NCBI GenBank assembly: GCA_002402965.1
Contig: DHGW01000069.1
Coordinates: forward strand, 5,752-44,673
Direction of reading: 5' to 3'
Source: Bacteroidales bacterium UBA4788
GTDB lineage: Bacteria > Bacteroidota > Bacteroidia > Bacteroidales > VadinHA17
Length of the DNA: 38,922 bases
Positions 7,485 through 15,991 of the stretch are shown piece after piece. The stretch's first letter is position 1. Each line of letters begins with the position of its first letter. The position numbers were made by a program, and so were the translations under genes. The notes beneath the pieces are model-generated. The model made no database searches and was not told the DNA's origin. It saw nothing but the letters and a program-made list of their open reading frames with translations.

Positions 7485-9470
7485 TCAGTGGTTCCGCAGA
7501 CGCCCTATCAGCTCATCACCCAGTTCCGTCTTAACCTGGATGTGATCAAGGATAGCCAGCACGACGCTGTTCTTCTCAAAATCGCCACGCACCTGCTCAA
7601 AATCGCGCTTCTTCACCTCATCATCACCGTCAATGCCGAACCCGGTCATAGACGACAGGGTGAACTCCTTGCGGGCGTCTTCGTAAAGCATCCTGTCAAG
7701 GTCGACCACACTCTTCTTCCACCTCTCCACAATTGCAATTATATCGGCGGCCGTCAGCTCATCATTGGGTTTCCCTGTCTCCACCGGCAGGCGGTCATAG
7801 ACCCAGTTCCACTCCAGGTCATAATAGTTCTTGTGAATTGACTCAAAGTGTTTGTTAATGGCATCGGCACTCTTCATCTCCCGCCTCTCTATCGATGCGA
7901 GCAGATCCTCAATGGCGCTAAGCGGGGTGATCAGGCCTGACATATCAATCCAGTCGCCCTTACCCTTTTCACTGCCGGGATTCATCCTGGTGCGGATTTC
8001 TTCATCCGTTTTGAATTCGCCGCCTTCCAGTCTTTTGATCACAGAGTTGCCGATGAATTTGTCAATCCCCATCTGGTAGAGGTTAATACCTCTTTCCGCA
8101 GCGGAGGCCTTCATGCTCATCCTGTCAAAGATGATGACCGGCTTGCCGGGATTTTCAATGAGAAGCTTTCTGAGCAGTTCCCTGCCCTTCATCATCTTGC
8201 CGACGGTGAAGGGGCTGAGAAGGTTATAGTTTATCTGGTCAAGCTTCTTCGGGTCCTTGCGCATATCACGTTTCGGCCACTTCTGGGCGTCACGGATGGT
8301 TCCCACGGAGCGCAGGTTTATTCCGGGTATAAGCTGTGACTCGTAGCTTACCTCGGTAAGGTAGGAGAACGGGAACTGTGTGGTGTCAACATTATGGTAA
8401 TGACGGCCCACCACCAGCGTGAAGGGCCCTATGCGCGAGGGCCACAGCACATAAGAGTCTGAGGTTGTCTTCGAGCCTCTCTCCATGATGCCCTGGTGTA
8501 TCGGTCCCAGCTTGTACATGTGGTTGCTCTGGTTGGAGCCGCTGCCGGCGTTCATAAATGAGAAGATACCGGCGATAAGCAGTGTTGACTTATGGTGTGT
8601 TACCGTATACGGACCGGCGAAAATAGAACATGCCTCGCCGTGATATCCCCCGCAGTTCGAGAAGAAGAGAGAGTTCTCGGCGGAGTACTGCTTCGAGAGG
8701 GTGCACCCCTGCCCGATGAAGCACTTATCAATCACGGCAGCGTCATTGACCTTTGACCCGGAACATATTATGAAGTGATCCATAATCACATCATTGCCGA
8801 TGAATACCGGATCCTTGTAGGAGCTGTTCACTGACCCTTCAGCCAGTCTCGAGACATCCTCAATGACAGCCCCGAGGCCTATCCTGACATTCCTGATGGT
8901 GCCGCATCCCGCGATGTAAGAGCCGGAGCCTATCTCGCCGCGGTCCGATTTGACACTTTCGGTGTATTCGTCTATGAGCTTTTCAATCACCTCGATGGCG
9001 GCAGGCCTGTGCCTGTAGAGGGTGATGATATAAGCCAGGTGTGATGTCAGGCGGTCCCATATCGGCACCTCCCTGCCTCCCGTCTCATTGAGGACGGCAA
9101 CACGGGTTCCGTTTCCGAATGATGTCCGGCCCTCGGTGGAGATGTGCCCGCAGTTCCTGATGACCACACCCTCGCCGATATCATAATTGGCAATAAAGCC
9201 TGTGATATCGGTAATTGTGACATTGTCAGCAATGGTGCAGTTGTGTATATGTGCGTTCCTGATACCGTGCATCAGTGGAAGGCCGCATCTCTCGCGGGCC
9301 ACCCCGTTGAAAAAACCCAGCTTTACAATGCCGGAGAAAGTTACATTCTGTATCCTCTCGGCATTGAAGGGGTCCTTGACAAAGACGCTCTCCCATGAGT
9401 TGCTCCTGCAGCCTGCTGCCTCCAGACCGCGGATCTCTCCTATACTCAAACTTCTGTAACCGTCAGCCAT
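7485..9470 (-). CDS. DUF4954 family left-handed beta-helix protein
   Basis: A 661-residue cytoplasmic protein with no signal peptide or membrane segment. The N-terminal half is rich in left-handed beta-helix (hexapeptide-like) turns, such as IHNCTIADNVTITDITGF, GEGVVIRNCGHIS and later GNDVIMDHFIICSGSKVNDAAVIDKCFIGQG. The C-terminal 200 residues are more helical and charged. It matches the Bacteroidota DUF4954 family as I remember it. The helix fold is shared with sugar nucleotidyl- and acyltransferases, but no catalytic motif can be assigned. It starts 15 bases after the glmS stop, so it is probably co-transcribed with glmS, which hints at a role near amino-sugar metabolism. Function unknown. 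Confidence 0.8.
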   Translation of the reverse strand: MADGYRSLSIGEIRGLEAAGCRSNSWESVFVKDPFNAERIQNVTFSGIVKLGFFNGVARERCGLPLMHGIRNAHIHNCTIADNVTITDITGFIANYDIGEGVVIRNCGHISTEGRTSFGNGTRVAVLNETGGREVPIWDRLTSHLAYIITLYRHRPAAIEVIEKLIDEYTESVKSDRGEIGSGSYIAGCGTIRNVRIGLGAVIEDVSRLAEGSVNSSYKDPVFIGNDVIMDHFIICSGSKVNDAAVIDKCFIGQGCTLSKQYSAENSLFFSNCGGYHGEACSIFAGPYTVTHHKSTLLIAGIFSFMNAGSGSNQSNHMYKLGPIHQGIMERGSKTTSDSYVLWPSRIGPFTLVVGRHYHNVDTTQFPFSYLTEVSYESQLIPGINLRSVGTIRDAQKWPKRDMRKDPKKLDQINYNLLSPFTVGKMMKGRELLRKLLIENPGKPVIIFDRMSMKASAAERGINLYQMGIDKFIGNSVIKRLEGGEFKTDEEIRTRMNPGSEKGKGDWIDMSGLITPLSAIEDLLASIERREMKSADAINKHFESIHKNYYDLEWNWVYDRLPVETGKPNDELTAADIIAIVERWKKSVVDLDRMLYEDARKEFTLSSMTGFGIDGDDEVKKRDFEQVRGDFEKNSVVLAILDHIQVKTELGDELIGRLRNH

Positions 9471-9485
9471 AGTTCTCTGTTTTTA

Positions 9486-11324
9486 TTATTCCACAGTTAC
9501 TGATTTCGCGAGATTCCTCGGTTGGTCAACATCGCATCCGCGAAGGACTGCGATATGATAAGAGAGCAATTGCAGGGGCACCACGGCCAGCACCGGCGCG
9601 AAGACGGGAATGGTATCCGGTACCTCCATCACGTGATCAGCCATCTGGCCTATCACCTGGTCTCCCTCGGTGACAATGGCTATGATCTGGCCTTTGCGAG
9701 CTTTTACCTCCTGGATATTGCTTACTATCTTGTCATAGGAGTTTTCCTTAGTGGCCACTACCACCACGGGCATGTGCTCGTCAATGAGGGCTATAGGCCC
9801 ATGCTTCATCTCAGCGGCAGGATAGCCCTCGGCATGGATGTAGGATATCTCCTTCAGCTTAAGTGCACCCTCCATCGCCACGGGATAGAGCAGTCCCCTT
9901 CCCAGGTACAGGGCATTTGTGGAGTCCTTGTATATCTTCGCCAGTGCGAGCGCCTGGTCATTCACCTTCAGCGCCTGTTCAAGTTTTCCCGGAAGCACAG
10001 TCAGTTCGCCGATAAGGGAGCGGTAGCGTGCCTCGTCAAGCAGGCCTTTTCTGTAACCTATCTCGAAGGCGATCATTGCCAGTGTCACAACCTGTGTGGT
10101 GAAGGCCTTGGTGGAAGCGACGCCTATCTCCGGGCCTGCGTGGGTGAAGACGCCGGCGTTGGTCTCGCGTGAGATGGATGATCCCACGACGTTGCATATG
10201 CCTAGTACCATCGCTCCCCGTTCCTTGGCAAGCCGTATCGCAGCCAGGGTGTCTGCAGTCTCACCGCTCTGGCTGATAGCCAGCACGATGTCGCCCTTCT
10301 TGATGACCGGATCACGGTACCTGAACTCCGAGGCATACTCCACCTCGACAGGGATCCGGCAATACTCCTCGATGATGTATTCTCCCACGAGGCCGGCATG
10401 CCACGATGTGCCGCATGCCACTATGAGTATCCTGTCAGCTGAGGAAATGGTGTCAAACACATTGTGAAGACCTCCGAGCATCAGTCCTGACTGGTTCGGC
10501 AGTATCCTTCCCCTGAAGGTATCATGTATTGCCCGTGGCTGCTCGAATATCTCCTTGAGCATGAAGTGGGGATAACCCTCCTTGTCAATCTCACCAAGCT
10601 TCAGGTCCACCTCCTTCACTTCGGGTTCCACCCTCTTGTTCCTGATAGCCTTGAGGATCATCTCATCCTTCTTGATGACCGCGAGGTCATCGTCATTGAG
10701 GTATATGACCCTCTGGGTATGTTCAACTATCGGGGTGGCATCGGAGGCGATGAAGTTCTCACCGTCACCCACTCCTATCACAAGAGGCGATCCCAGTCTT
10801 GCAGCAAAGAGTTTGTCTGGCTCGTCGCGGCAGTAAACGGCTATTCCGTAGGTGCCCTCAACCTTGTTCAGCGCCATGATGACGGCCTGCTCGGCAGAGA
10901 GATCACCCTCAAGGTAGAGGTGCTCCATCAGGTTAGCCAGGACCTCAGTGTCGGTCTGGCTTGTGAATTTCACATCACGGCTCTCAAGATGTTTCTTGAT
11001 ACGAGCATAATTCTCAATAATACCGTTATGCACCACTATGAAATGGCCCCGGTATGAGACCTGCGGATGAGCGTTTATCTCGTTGGGCTCACCGTGAGTG
11101 GCCCAACGCGTATGCCCCATGGCTATGGAGCCGTCGAAATCCTTGCTCCTGACCATCTCCTCAAGGTCACGGACCCTGCCGGCACACTTGAAGATCTCAG
11201 TCCTCTCACCATTGCTGATGGCTATTCCTGCGGAGTCATAACCCCTGTATTCCAGCCTCTTAAGTCCGCTTATCACTATGTCACGGGCAGGACGTGAGCC
11301 TATGTATCCTACAATTCCACACAT
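9486..11324 (-). CDS. glmS: glutamine-fructose-6-phosphate aminotransferase (isomerizing)
   Basis: A 612-residue GlmS that makes glucosamine-6-phosphate from fructose-6-phosphate and glutamine, the entry step to UDP-GlcNAc. The start at 11324 (MCGIVGYIG) exposes Cys2 as the N-terminal nucleophile of the glutaminase domain; three more upstream residues in the same frame would block this. GLKRLEYRGYDSAGIA and GHTRWATHGEPNEINAHP are the glutaminase motifs. Two SIS domains follow (ILIVACGTSWHAG, ISQSGETADTLAA; then LYLGRGLLYPVAMEGALKLKE), and the protein ends LAKSVTVE. It lies third in a leftward operon, 22 bases after the DUF4270 lipoprotein gene. No glmS ribozyme-like leader fits in that 22-base gap. 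Confidence 0.96.
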   Translation of the reverse strand: MCGIVGYIGSRPARDIVISGLKRLEYRGYDSAGIAISNGERTEIFKCAGRVRDLEEMVRSKDFDGSIAMGHTRWATHGEPNEINAHPQVSYRGHFIVVHNGIIENYARIKKHLESRDVKFTSQTDTEVLANLMEHLYLEGDLSAEQAVIMALNKVEGTYGIAVYCRDEPDKLFAARLGSPLVIGVGDGENFIASDATPIVEHTQRVIYLNDDDLAVIKKDEMILKAIRNKRVEPEVKEVDLKLGEIDKEGYPHFMLKEIFEQPRAIHDTFRGRILPNQSGLMLGGLHNVFDTISSADRILIVACGTSWHAGLVGEYIIEEYCRIPVEVEYASEFRYRDPVIKKGDIVLAISQSGETADTLAAIRLAKERGAMVLGICNVVGSSISRETNAGVFTHAGPEIGVASTKAFTTQVVTLAMIAFEIGYRKGLLDEARYRSLIGELTVLPGKLEQALKVNDQALALAKIYKDSTNALYLGRGLLYPVAMEGALKLKEISYIHAEGYPAAEMKHGPIALIDEHMPVVVVATKENSYDKIVSNIQEVKARKGQIIAIVTEGDQVIGQMADHVMEVPDTIPVFAPVLAVVPLQLLSYHIAVLRGCDVDQPRNLAKSVTVE

Positions 11325-11346
11325 AAAAAACAATTAATGTTAGTAA

Positions 11347-12678
11347 TCAAAATACAGTATATGCAAACTCCAGTTTGAAAGTGGGATCGTTCGTATTAGC
11401 CTTGAAGATCACGTTCTGAGCAGCTGAGAGAGGAAAAAAGAGTTCCACTGTCGGCTCGTCGATCTCTCCGTTGAGGTATTTCTGGACAAATGAGGTTATG
11501 TTGAAGAAGTAGCTGTCTTTTTCAATATAGTAGGTACCATCCATGAAGCTGACGTCATGAACGAGATCCGGGATAGGCAACTCCCTGCCTTCACTGTTCC
11601 GGTAACGCACATAGATCCGCGCAGGCATGTTTTTTTCGAGGTATGTTTCCCCGTCCAGGTGTACAGGGGCTATTATCCTGGCCTTGTTAACAGCCAGGTT
11701 TTCAACGTCCCTGTATGCTTCGAGAGAAGGCATGTCAAGCTTCACGAAGACGCCCATGTAAGTCTGCAGGAATACAGCCGTGTCAGCCACTCCGTCATTG
11801 ACATGGTTTATTTGTTTGGCGGGGTCAGCAGTGGAAAGGTCATGGGTGAACCTGTTGTAGTTCACGGCTCTGTGAGTGGCTACAAAAGAGTAAGTGTACT
11901 TGAGGGTATCCGAATGATAGAAGACCGTTATCCCGAGCGGGTCAAGGCTGACATTATTTGATGCGTCCAACTCCACCATGACTGGACTTGATACGCCCTT
12001 GACGGGGCCTGACTCGGTCTTGATGGCAAAGTAGAGTCCCCTGAAATAGTCTTTATAAAACTCTGATGCCGGGTAAAACTTTGTGGTATCCCTTAGAAGG
12101 TGATCGCCCACCCACTTCTGGAGCTTGACGGATACGGCCCTGCCGGCCTCCATATCGGGAAGGGGGTATTTGCCAAGAAACAAAATCGTGTCCGGATTCT
12201 GTCCTGAGAAGAATTCGGTTGTGTCAGTGATCTCTGTCCCGGTCTCGCAGAGGTACATGTAGTTAAGGGTAGTGGAGTCATCGCCTGAGACTTTCGACGG
12301 GATGAATGTAAGCAGTACCGAGTCAATCTCAAAGGCTTTTGCCGGCCATGCGCTCATCACCCTGAGCTGGGTCACGAAATCACAGTATGTTGACCCGAAA
12401 TACTCATCATAGAGAGATCCGGCAATCATCTTTGTGCTGTCGCTGGACGTTGAGAGCTCGTTGTACATGGTGTAAGCCCTGATGCCAACGGTATCGGTTG
12501 ATTTTATCTCGATGAAGTCGCTGTCCGGCAGCAGTCCGAGGCCGATCTTAACCGGATCCTGTGAGCAGGAAGCCAGGGCTGCGAGGAGCGGTATGAGGAG
12601 TGTAAGTATGATTGCCGGCATTCCCTTGCGGGAAGCACCATTGTATTTATTTTGCAGTTTCCAGAAGAAGCTTGTCAT
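11347..12678 (-). CDS. DUF4270 family lipoprotein
   Basis: A predicted outer-membrane or periplasmic lipoprotein of about 443 residues. The N-terminus carries a basic stretch (ASRKG), a hydrophobic core (MPAIILTLLIPLLAALAS) and a lipobox LASC, so the mature protein starts at that cysteine. The body (SDFIEIKSTDTVGIRAYTM and onwards) is beta-rich and matches DUF4270, a Bacteroidota family of unknown function. Several starts are possible. ATG 12678 (MTSFFWKLQN) is preferred because the internal ATG at 12621 would drop all positive charge ahead of the hydrophobic core; ATGs at 12687 and 12696 also exist. It therefore overlaps the end of the upstream GT5-like gene by about 32 bases, which suggests coupled translation. 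It is followed by glmS. Confidence 0.8.
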   Translation of the reverse strand: MTSFFWKLQNKYNGASRKGMPAIILTLLIPLLAALASCSQDPVKIGLGLLPDSDFIEIKSTDTVGIRAYTMYNELSTSSDSTKMIAGSLYDEYFGSTYCDFVTQLRVMSAWPAKAFEIDSVLLTFIPSKVSGDDSTTLNYMYLCETGTEITDTTEFFSGQNPDTILFLGKYPLPDMEAGRAVSVKLQKWVGDHLLRDTTKFYPASEFYKDYFRGLYFAIKTESGPVKGVSSPVMVELDASNNVSLDPLGITVFYHSDTLKYTYSFVATHRAVNYNRFTHDLSTADPAKQINHVNDGVADTAVFLQTYMGVFVKLDMPSLEAYRDVENLAVNKARIIAPVHLDGETYLEKNMPARIYVRYRNSEGRELPIPDLVHDVSFMDGTYYIEKDSYFFNITSFVQKYLNGEIDEPTVELFFPLSAAQNVIFKANTNDPTFKLEFAYTVF

Positions 12679-13468
12679 AAAAGTCATTGTATGCATCTAT
12701 ATAATTCTCCTCTCCCTGGTACTCAAGAAGAGGCTTTCCCATGGCATTGATCTTTTTCTTCACATCCTCGTCCAGTTTCTCGCATCCGAAAATGATGCCG
12801 TCGGAATTCTCGGCGGCCAGTGATGTCAGGTTGAGAAAGTCCGCGCCTTTTTTTATTGCACCCAGGGCACCGGCATCTATTCCGTCTGCCACAAGCTTAT
12901 CGGACAGTGAAGATTTTAACGGCTTTTTGAAACCGTTATTGTAAACCGAATATACTGATTTGACTTTACTGAATACAGGGTCATCGGAATAGAGTTTGCG
13001 CAGGTAGAGAGGCACCAGTGAGGCGAGCCATCCGTGGCAGTGCACGATGTCAGGGCTCCAGCGCAGTTTCCTGACAGTCTCAATGACTCCGCGGGCGAAG
13101 AAAATTGCTCTCTCGTCATTGTCTTCGTACTCGTTTCCGGAGGCGTCAGCAACGGTGTGCTTGCGATGAAAATAATCATCGTTGTCAATGAAGTAGACCT
13201 GCATGCGGGCTGACTGTATCGAGGCCACCTTGATGATGAGTGGATGATCGGTGTCATCAATGATAAGATTCATCCCTGAAAGACGGATGACCTCATGAAG
13301 CTGGTTTCTTCTTTCGTTGATTGAACCGTAACGAGGCATGAAGGTCCGTATTTCCTTCCCCCTTTCCTGTATGCCCTGCGGCAGATCACGGCTGATCTTT
13401 GAAAGCTTTGTCTCACCAAGATAAGGCATGATCTCCTGTGAAACAAACAATACCCTTCTGCTCTCCAT
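12647..13468 (-). CDS. GT5 N-terminal-domain protein (short glycogen-synthase-like)
   Basis: A 273-residue protein similar only to the N-terminal Rossmann half of GT5 glycogen/starch synthases, with VLFVSQEIMPYLG at 6-18 and DIVHCHGWLASLVPLYLRKLY near 152-172. Full GlgA enzymes are about 470-500 residues; the C-terminal nucleotide-sugar domain is absent here. The KTGGL loop that contacts ADP-glucose is replaced by LGETKLSK, so glycogen synthase activity is unlikely. The stop is natural, and the sequence is close to short homologues I recall from Bacteroides at the same place beside panC, so it is not a fresh truncation. It is the first gene of the leftward operon with DUF4270, glmS and DUF4954. 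A regulatory or sugar-sensing role is possible but unproven. Confidence 0.8.
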   Translation of the reverse strand: MESRRVLFVSQEIMPYLGETKLSKISRDLPQGIQERGKEIRTFMPRYGSINERRNQLHEVIRLSGMNLIIDDTDHPLIIKVASIQSARMQVYFIDNDDYFHRKHTVADASGNEYEDNDERAIFFARGVIETVRKLRWSPDIVHCHGWLASLVPLYLRKLYSDDPVFSKVKSVYSVYNNGFKKPLKSSLSDKLVADGIDAGALGAIKKGADFLNLTSLAAENSDGIIFGCEKLDEDVKKKINAMGKPLLEYQGEENYIDAYNDFYDKLLLETAK

Positions 13469-13506
13469 TAAAACCTCCCGATAAACCTAGATATTAATTG
13501 AAAGTG

Positions 13507-13540
13507 CAAAGATAATAAAAAAAAAGGAATTAATTTCCAA
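13507..13540 (-). promoter_or_regulatory. promoter of the GT5-like/DUF4270/glmS operon
   Basis: On the minus strand TTG (13538-13540) is followed after 23 bases by TATCTTTG (13507-13514). This matches the Bacteroidota -33/-7 pattern at the upper end of its spacing range. The box lies 38 bases upstream of the start codon. Confidence 0.6.
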
Positions 13541-13589
13541 GCTTAAATACAACGGGTTACTGACAAAATGGTGTTATTTTGCAATTCAG

Positions 13590-13621
13590 GACCGTCAATC
13601 AGCCTTGCTGATGACCCGGTC
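13590..13621 (+). promoter_or_regulatory. hairpin in the panC leader
   Basis: GACCG (13590-13594) pairs with CGGTC (13617-13621), and ATCAGC (13598-13603) pairs with GCTGAT (13607-13612) around a CTT loop, with an internal loop between the stems. It ends 20 bases before the panC start and has no U-run, so it looks like a leader structure rather than a terminator. A poor -7-like match, TTATTTTG, is at 13574-13581. Confidence 0.45.
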
Positions 13622-13641
13622 TTCTCTTAAAAGCCATTGAG

Positions 13642-14499
13642 ATGAAAGTACTGACAACAGCCAAGGAGGTGAAGGAACACTACAGGGTTAGTGTCCTGCG
13701 GAGCCCCGGTTTCGTGCCCACCATGGGAGCGCTGCACGAAGGTCATATCTCGCTGGTTGAACAAGCTGTGAAGAGCTGCCGCATGGCAGCCGTGAGCATC
13801 TTCGTCAATCCCACCCAGTTCAATGATCCGGATGACCTGGTCAAATATCCCAGGACCCTTGATGCCGACCTGAAGCTTCTGTCGGAGCATCTGAGGAAAA
13901 ACGACTTTGTCTTTGCCCCGTCTGTTGAGGAGATCTACCCTGAGCCCGACACCCGCCGGTTTGACTTCGGCGAACTTGAAAAGGTGATGGAGGGAGCGCA
14001 CAGACCCGGTCACTTCAACGGGGTAGCCCAGGTGGTGTCAAAACTGTTTGACATCATCAGGCCGTCAAGCGCCTTCTTCGGGCAGAAGGACTTCCAGCAG
14101 CTGGCCATTATCAGGGAGCTTGCCCGGCGCAATTATCCCAGGATAGAGATTATCGGATGCCCCATCGTGAGGGAGAATGACGGTCTGGCCATGAGCAGCC
14201 GTAACAGGCGCCTGCTGACACAGCACCGCGAGAGGGCCGGCGAGATCTTCAGAACCCTCATCGCGGCAGCGGCAATGATCACTGACTATGAGATACAGGA
14301 GATAAAGGAATTTGTGACTGACCGCATCAACATGATCCCCGGCTTCAGGCTGGAGTATTTCGAGATAGTCGAAAAGGAGTCACTGGCACTGGTAAGATCA
14401 AGGATTGAGATGTCACCCGAAAGGGAGTATTACGGATGCATTGCCCTCCGGGCAGGAGAGGTCAGATTGATAGACAATATCGAAGTCAGGTTGCGGTAA
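13642..14499 (+). CDS. panC: pantothenate synthetase
   Basis: A 285-residue enzyme that joins pantoate and beta-alanine using ATP, the last step of pantothenate (vitamin B5) synthesis. The adenylate-forming HxGH motif is HEGH at 32-35, preceded by GFVPTMGAL. FVNPTQF, the FFGQKDFQQL segment and the KMSSRN-like loop (here AMSSRNRRL) are all present. Length is normal. It is transcribed divergently from the GT5-like gene and followed by panD after 52 bases. The leader has a hairpin that may affect expression. Confidence 0.95.
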   Translation: MKVLTTAKEVKEHYRVSVLRSPGFVPTMGALHEGHISLVEQAVKSCRMAAVSIFVNPTQFNDPDDLVKYPRTLDADLKLLSEHLRKNDFVFAPSVEEIYPEPDTRRFDFGELEKVMEGAHRPGHFNGVAQVVSKLFDIIRPSSAFFGQKDFQQLAIIRELARRNYPRIEIIGCPIVRENDGLAMSSRNRRLLTQHRERAGEIFRTLIAAAAMITDYEIQEIKEFVTDRINMIPGFRLEYFEIVEKESLALVRSRIEMSPEREYYGCIALRAGEVRLIDNIEVRLR

Positions 14500-14520
14500 A
14501 TGAAAGGATATTTATCTTTG
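14491..14520 (+). promoter_or_regulatory. promoter of panD inside the panC tail
   Basis: TTG (14491-14493), then exactly 19 bases, then TATCTTTG (14513-14520). This is a full match to the Bacteroidota -33/-7 promoter consensus. The -33 element overlaps the last codons of panC, and the -7 box is 31 bases before the panD start. Confidence 0.7.
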
Positions 14521-14551
14521 CACCCAAAGAATGCAATATTGAATCAATAAA

Positions 14552-14902
14552 ATGACAATAGAGATACTCAAATCAAAGATACATAATGTCACCGTCACAG
14601 GTGCGGACCTCAATTACGTGGGCAGTGTCACAATCGATGAAGACCTGATGGATGCAGCCGGCCTGATTGAACATGAGAAGGTAAGTGTACTGGACAGGAA
14701 TAACGGCGAGCGGCTCGAAACCTATGTCATCAAGGGCGCCCGGGGATCCGGGGAGATCTGTCTTAATGGCCCGGCAGCGAGGAAAATATGCGTAGGAGAT
14801 GTCGTTATCATAATGTCCTATGCAAGTCTGACCCCTGAGGAAGCGAAAGAATTCAAACCACACATCCTGTTCCCTGATACTGCCACCAACAAAATTCTCT
14901 GA
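14552..14902 (+). CDS. panD: aspartate 1-decarboxylase
   Basis: A 116-residue pyruvoyl-dependent enzyme that makes beta-alanine from aspartate for the PanC reaction. The self-cleavage site is Gly24-Ser25 in LNYVGSVTIDEDLM, where Ser25 becomes the pyruvoyl group. Y58-type and NGPAARKICVGDVVIIMSYA motifs are typical. It follows panC and has its own consensus promoter, so panD can be transcribed alone as well as from panC read-through. The next gene begins three bases after its stop. Confidence 0.95.
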   Translation: MTIEILKSKIHNVTVTGADLNYVGSVTIDEDLMDAAGLIEHEKVSVLDRNNGERLETYVIKGARGSGEICLNGPAARKICVGDVVIIMSYASLTPEEAKEFKPHILFPDTATNKIL

Positions 14903-14905
14903 CAC

Positions 14906-15943
14906 TTGAAAACGGGTTTGAAGCAATCATTGAGGGCAGTACTGTTTCTCGCCCTGGCCGCATTTCTTCTCTGGTTATCGTTCCGTGGAATTGACTTCAG
15001 TGATCTCTGGGCTGTGCTTCGCAAAGCGAACTACTGGTGGCTGCTGCCTGCCATCGCCTTCTCCCTTCTCAGCTTTTTTATCCGGGCCCGCCGTTGGATC
15101 CTTCTCATCGAACCCCTGGGAACTGCTCCCCGTCTCATCAATGCCTATCATGCCGTTGTGACCGGCTATTTTGCGAATATGATCTTTCCCAGGCTGGGAG
15201 AGGTTGCAAAGTGCGCTGCACTGGGCAAAAAGGAAAACATCCCCTTTGACAGGCTTGTGGGGACAATGCTTGTAGAACGTACGATCGACACCCTGACAGT
15301 GCTTGTGATTTTTGGGATTACCCTGATCGCCGGAGGCACGGCCACCGGCAGTTTCCTCTCTGAAAACGTCATCATGCCGGCTGAAAGAAAGATCTCCTCG
15401 TCACTCGGATCAGCCACCTTTTTTACTGTCATCGTTCTGCTCCTTGCAGTTACGGCCGCGGTGATGTTCTTCATGCTCCGCAAGAGACTGTCAGCCAACC
15501 CGCTGTTGCACAGGATATACTCGTTCTCAGACGGTCTTATGGAAGGGCTGAAATCAATCATCAACCTTCGACGCAAGTGGGAGTTCCTGCTGCAGACGCT
15601 CCTGCTCTGGATTGCATACTTCTTCATGTCCTACTTCCCTTTGCTCTGCCTTGATTCAACTGCGAAATTCGGCTTTGATGCCACTATGTTCATCCTCGTC
15701 ATTGGCAGCTTTGGCATGGCGGCGCCGGTACAGAGCGGACTGGGCGCCTATCACTGGATAGTGTCGCGAGGCCTGCTTATGGCATACGCATTACCCCTGG
15801 AAGAGGGTCTGGCCTATGCCACCCTCGAGCATGAGTCACAGATGGTGCTCATAGCAATCGGCGGCGCCATATCACTTTTTGCACTCTTCGGCAAAAAGGG
15901 AGGAAAGGTCCTTTCGTCAGTGGTCGCTGAAAAAGAGATCTGA
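14906..15943 (+). CDS. LPG-synthase TM region / flippase-like integral membrane protein (UPF0104)
   Basis: A 345-residue multi-pass inner-membrane protein with about eight hydrophobic segments. It matches the membrane (flippase-like) half of lysylphosphatidylglycerol synthase, including SFFIRARRWILLI, a GYFANMIFPRLGEVAKCA loop and a late GSFGMAAPVQSGLGAYHW motif. The C-terminal aminoacyl-transferase domain of MprF is absent, so lysyl transfer is not expected; flipping or moving a lipid is possible but unproven. No ATG fits, and TTG at 14906, three bases after the panD stop, is the likely start. It is expected to be co-transcribed with panD. Confidence 0.85.
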   Translation: MKTGLKQSLRAVLFLALAAFLLWLSFRGIDFSDLWAVLRKANYWWLLPAIAFSLLSFFIRARRWILLIEPLGTAPRLINAYHAVVTGYFANMIFPRLGEVAKCAALGKKENIPFDRLVGTMLVERTIDTLTVLVIFGITLIAGGTATGSFLSENVIMPAERKISSSLGSATFFTVIVLLLAVTAAVMFFMLRKRLSANPLLHRIYSFSDGLMEGLKSIINLRRKWEFLLQTLLLWIAYFFMSYFPLLCLDSTAKFGFDATMFILVIGSFGMAAPVQSGLGAYHWIVSRGLLMAYALPLEEGLAYATLEHESQMVLIAIGGAISLFALFGKKGGKVLSSVVAEKEI

Positions 15944-15959
15944 TACCTTTTCTTTTTAG

Positions 15960-15967
15960 TAATTTTG
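15960..15967 (+). promoter_or_regulatory. candidate -7 box for radA
   Basis: TAATTTTG fits TAnnTTTG exactly and lies 24 bases before the radA start. No TTG is seen at the -33 position. Confidence 0.4.
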
Positions 15968-15991
15968 ACTGTTGCATAATCCTTGTGTCCC

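Noticed and set aside
9522..10172. Long antisense reading frame across glmS
   Set aside because: The opposite strand encodes an intact GlmS with all motifs; the antisense translation has no recognisable domain and reflects codon bias.
11325..11346. glmS ribozyme or riboswitch upstream of glmS
   Set aside because: Only 22 bases separate the DUF4270 stop from glmS, too short for the ribozyme.
12647..13468. Functional glycogen synthase (glgA)
   Set aside because: The C-terminal catalytic half and the KTGGL loop are missing, so the enzyme name is not justified.
14906..15943. MprF lysylphosphatidylglycerol synthase
   Set aside because: Only the membrane region is present; the aminoacyl-transferase domain is absent.
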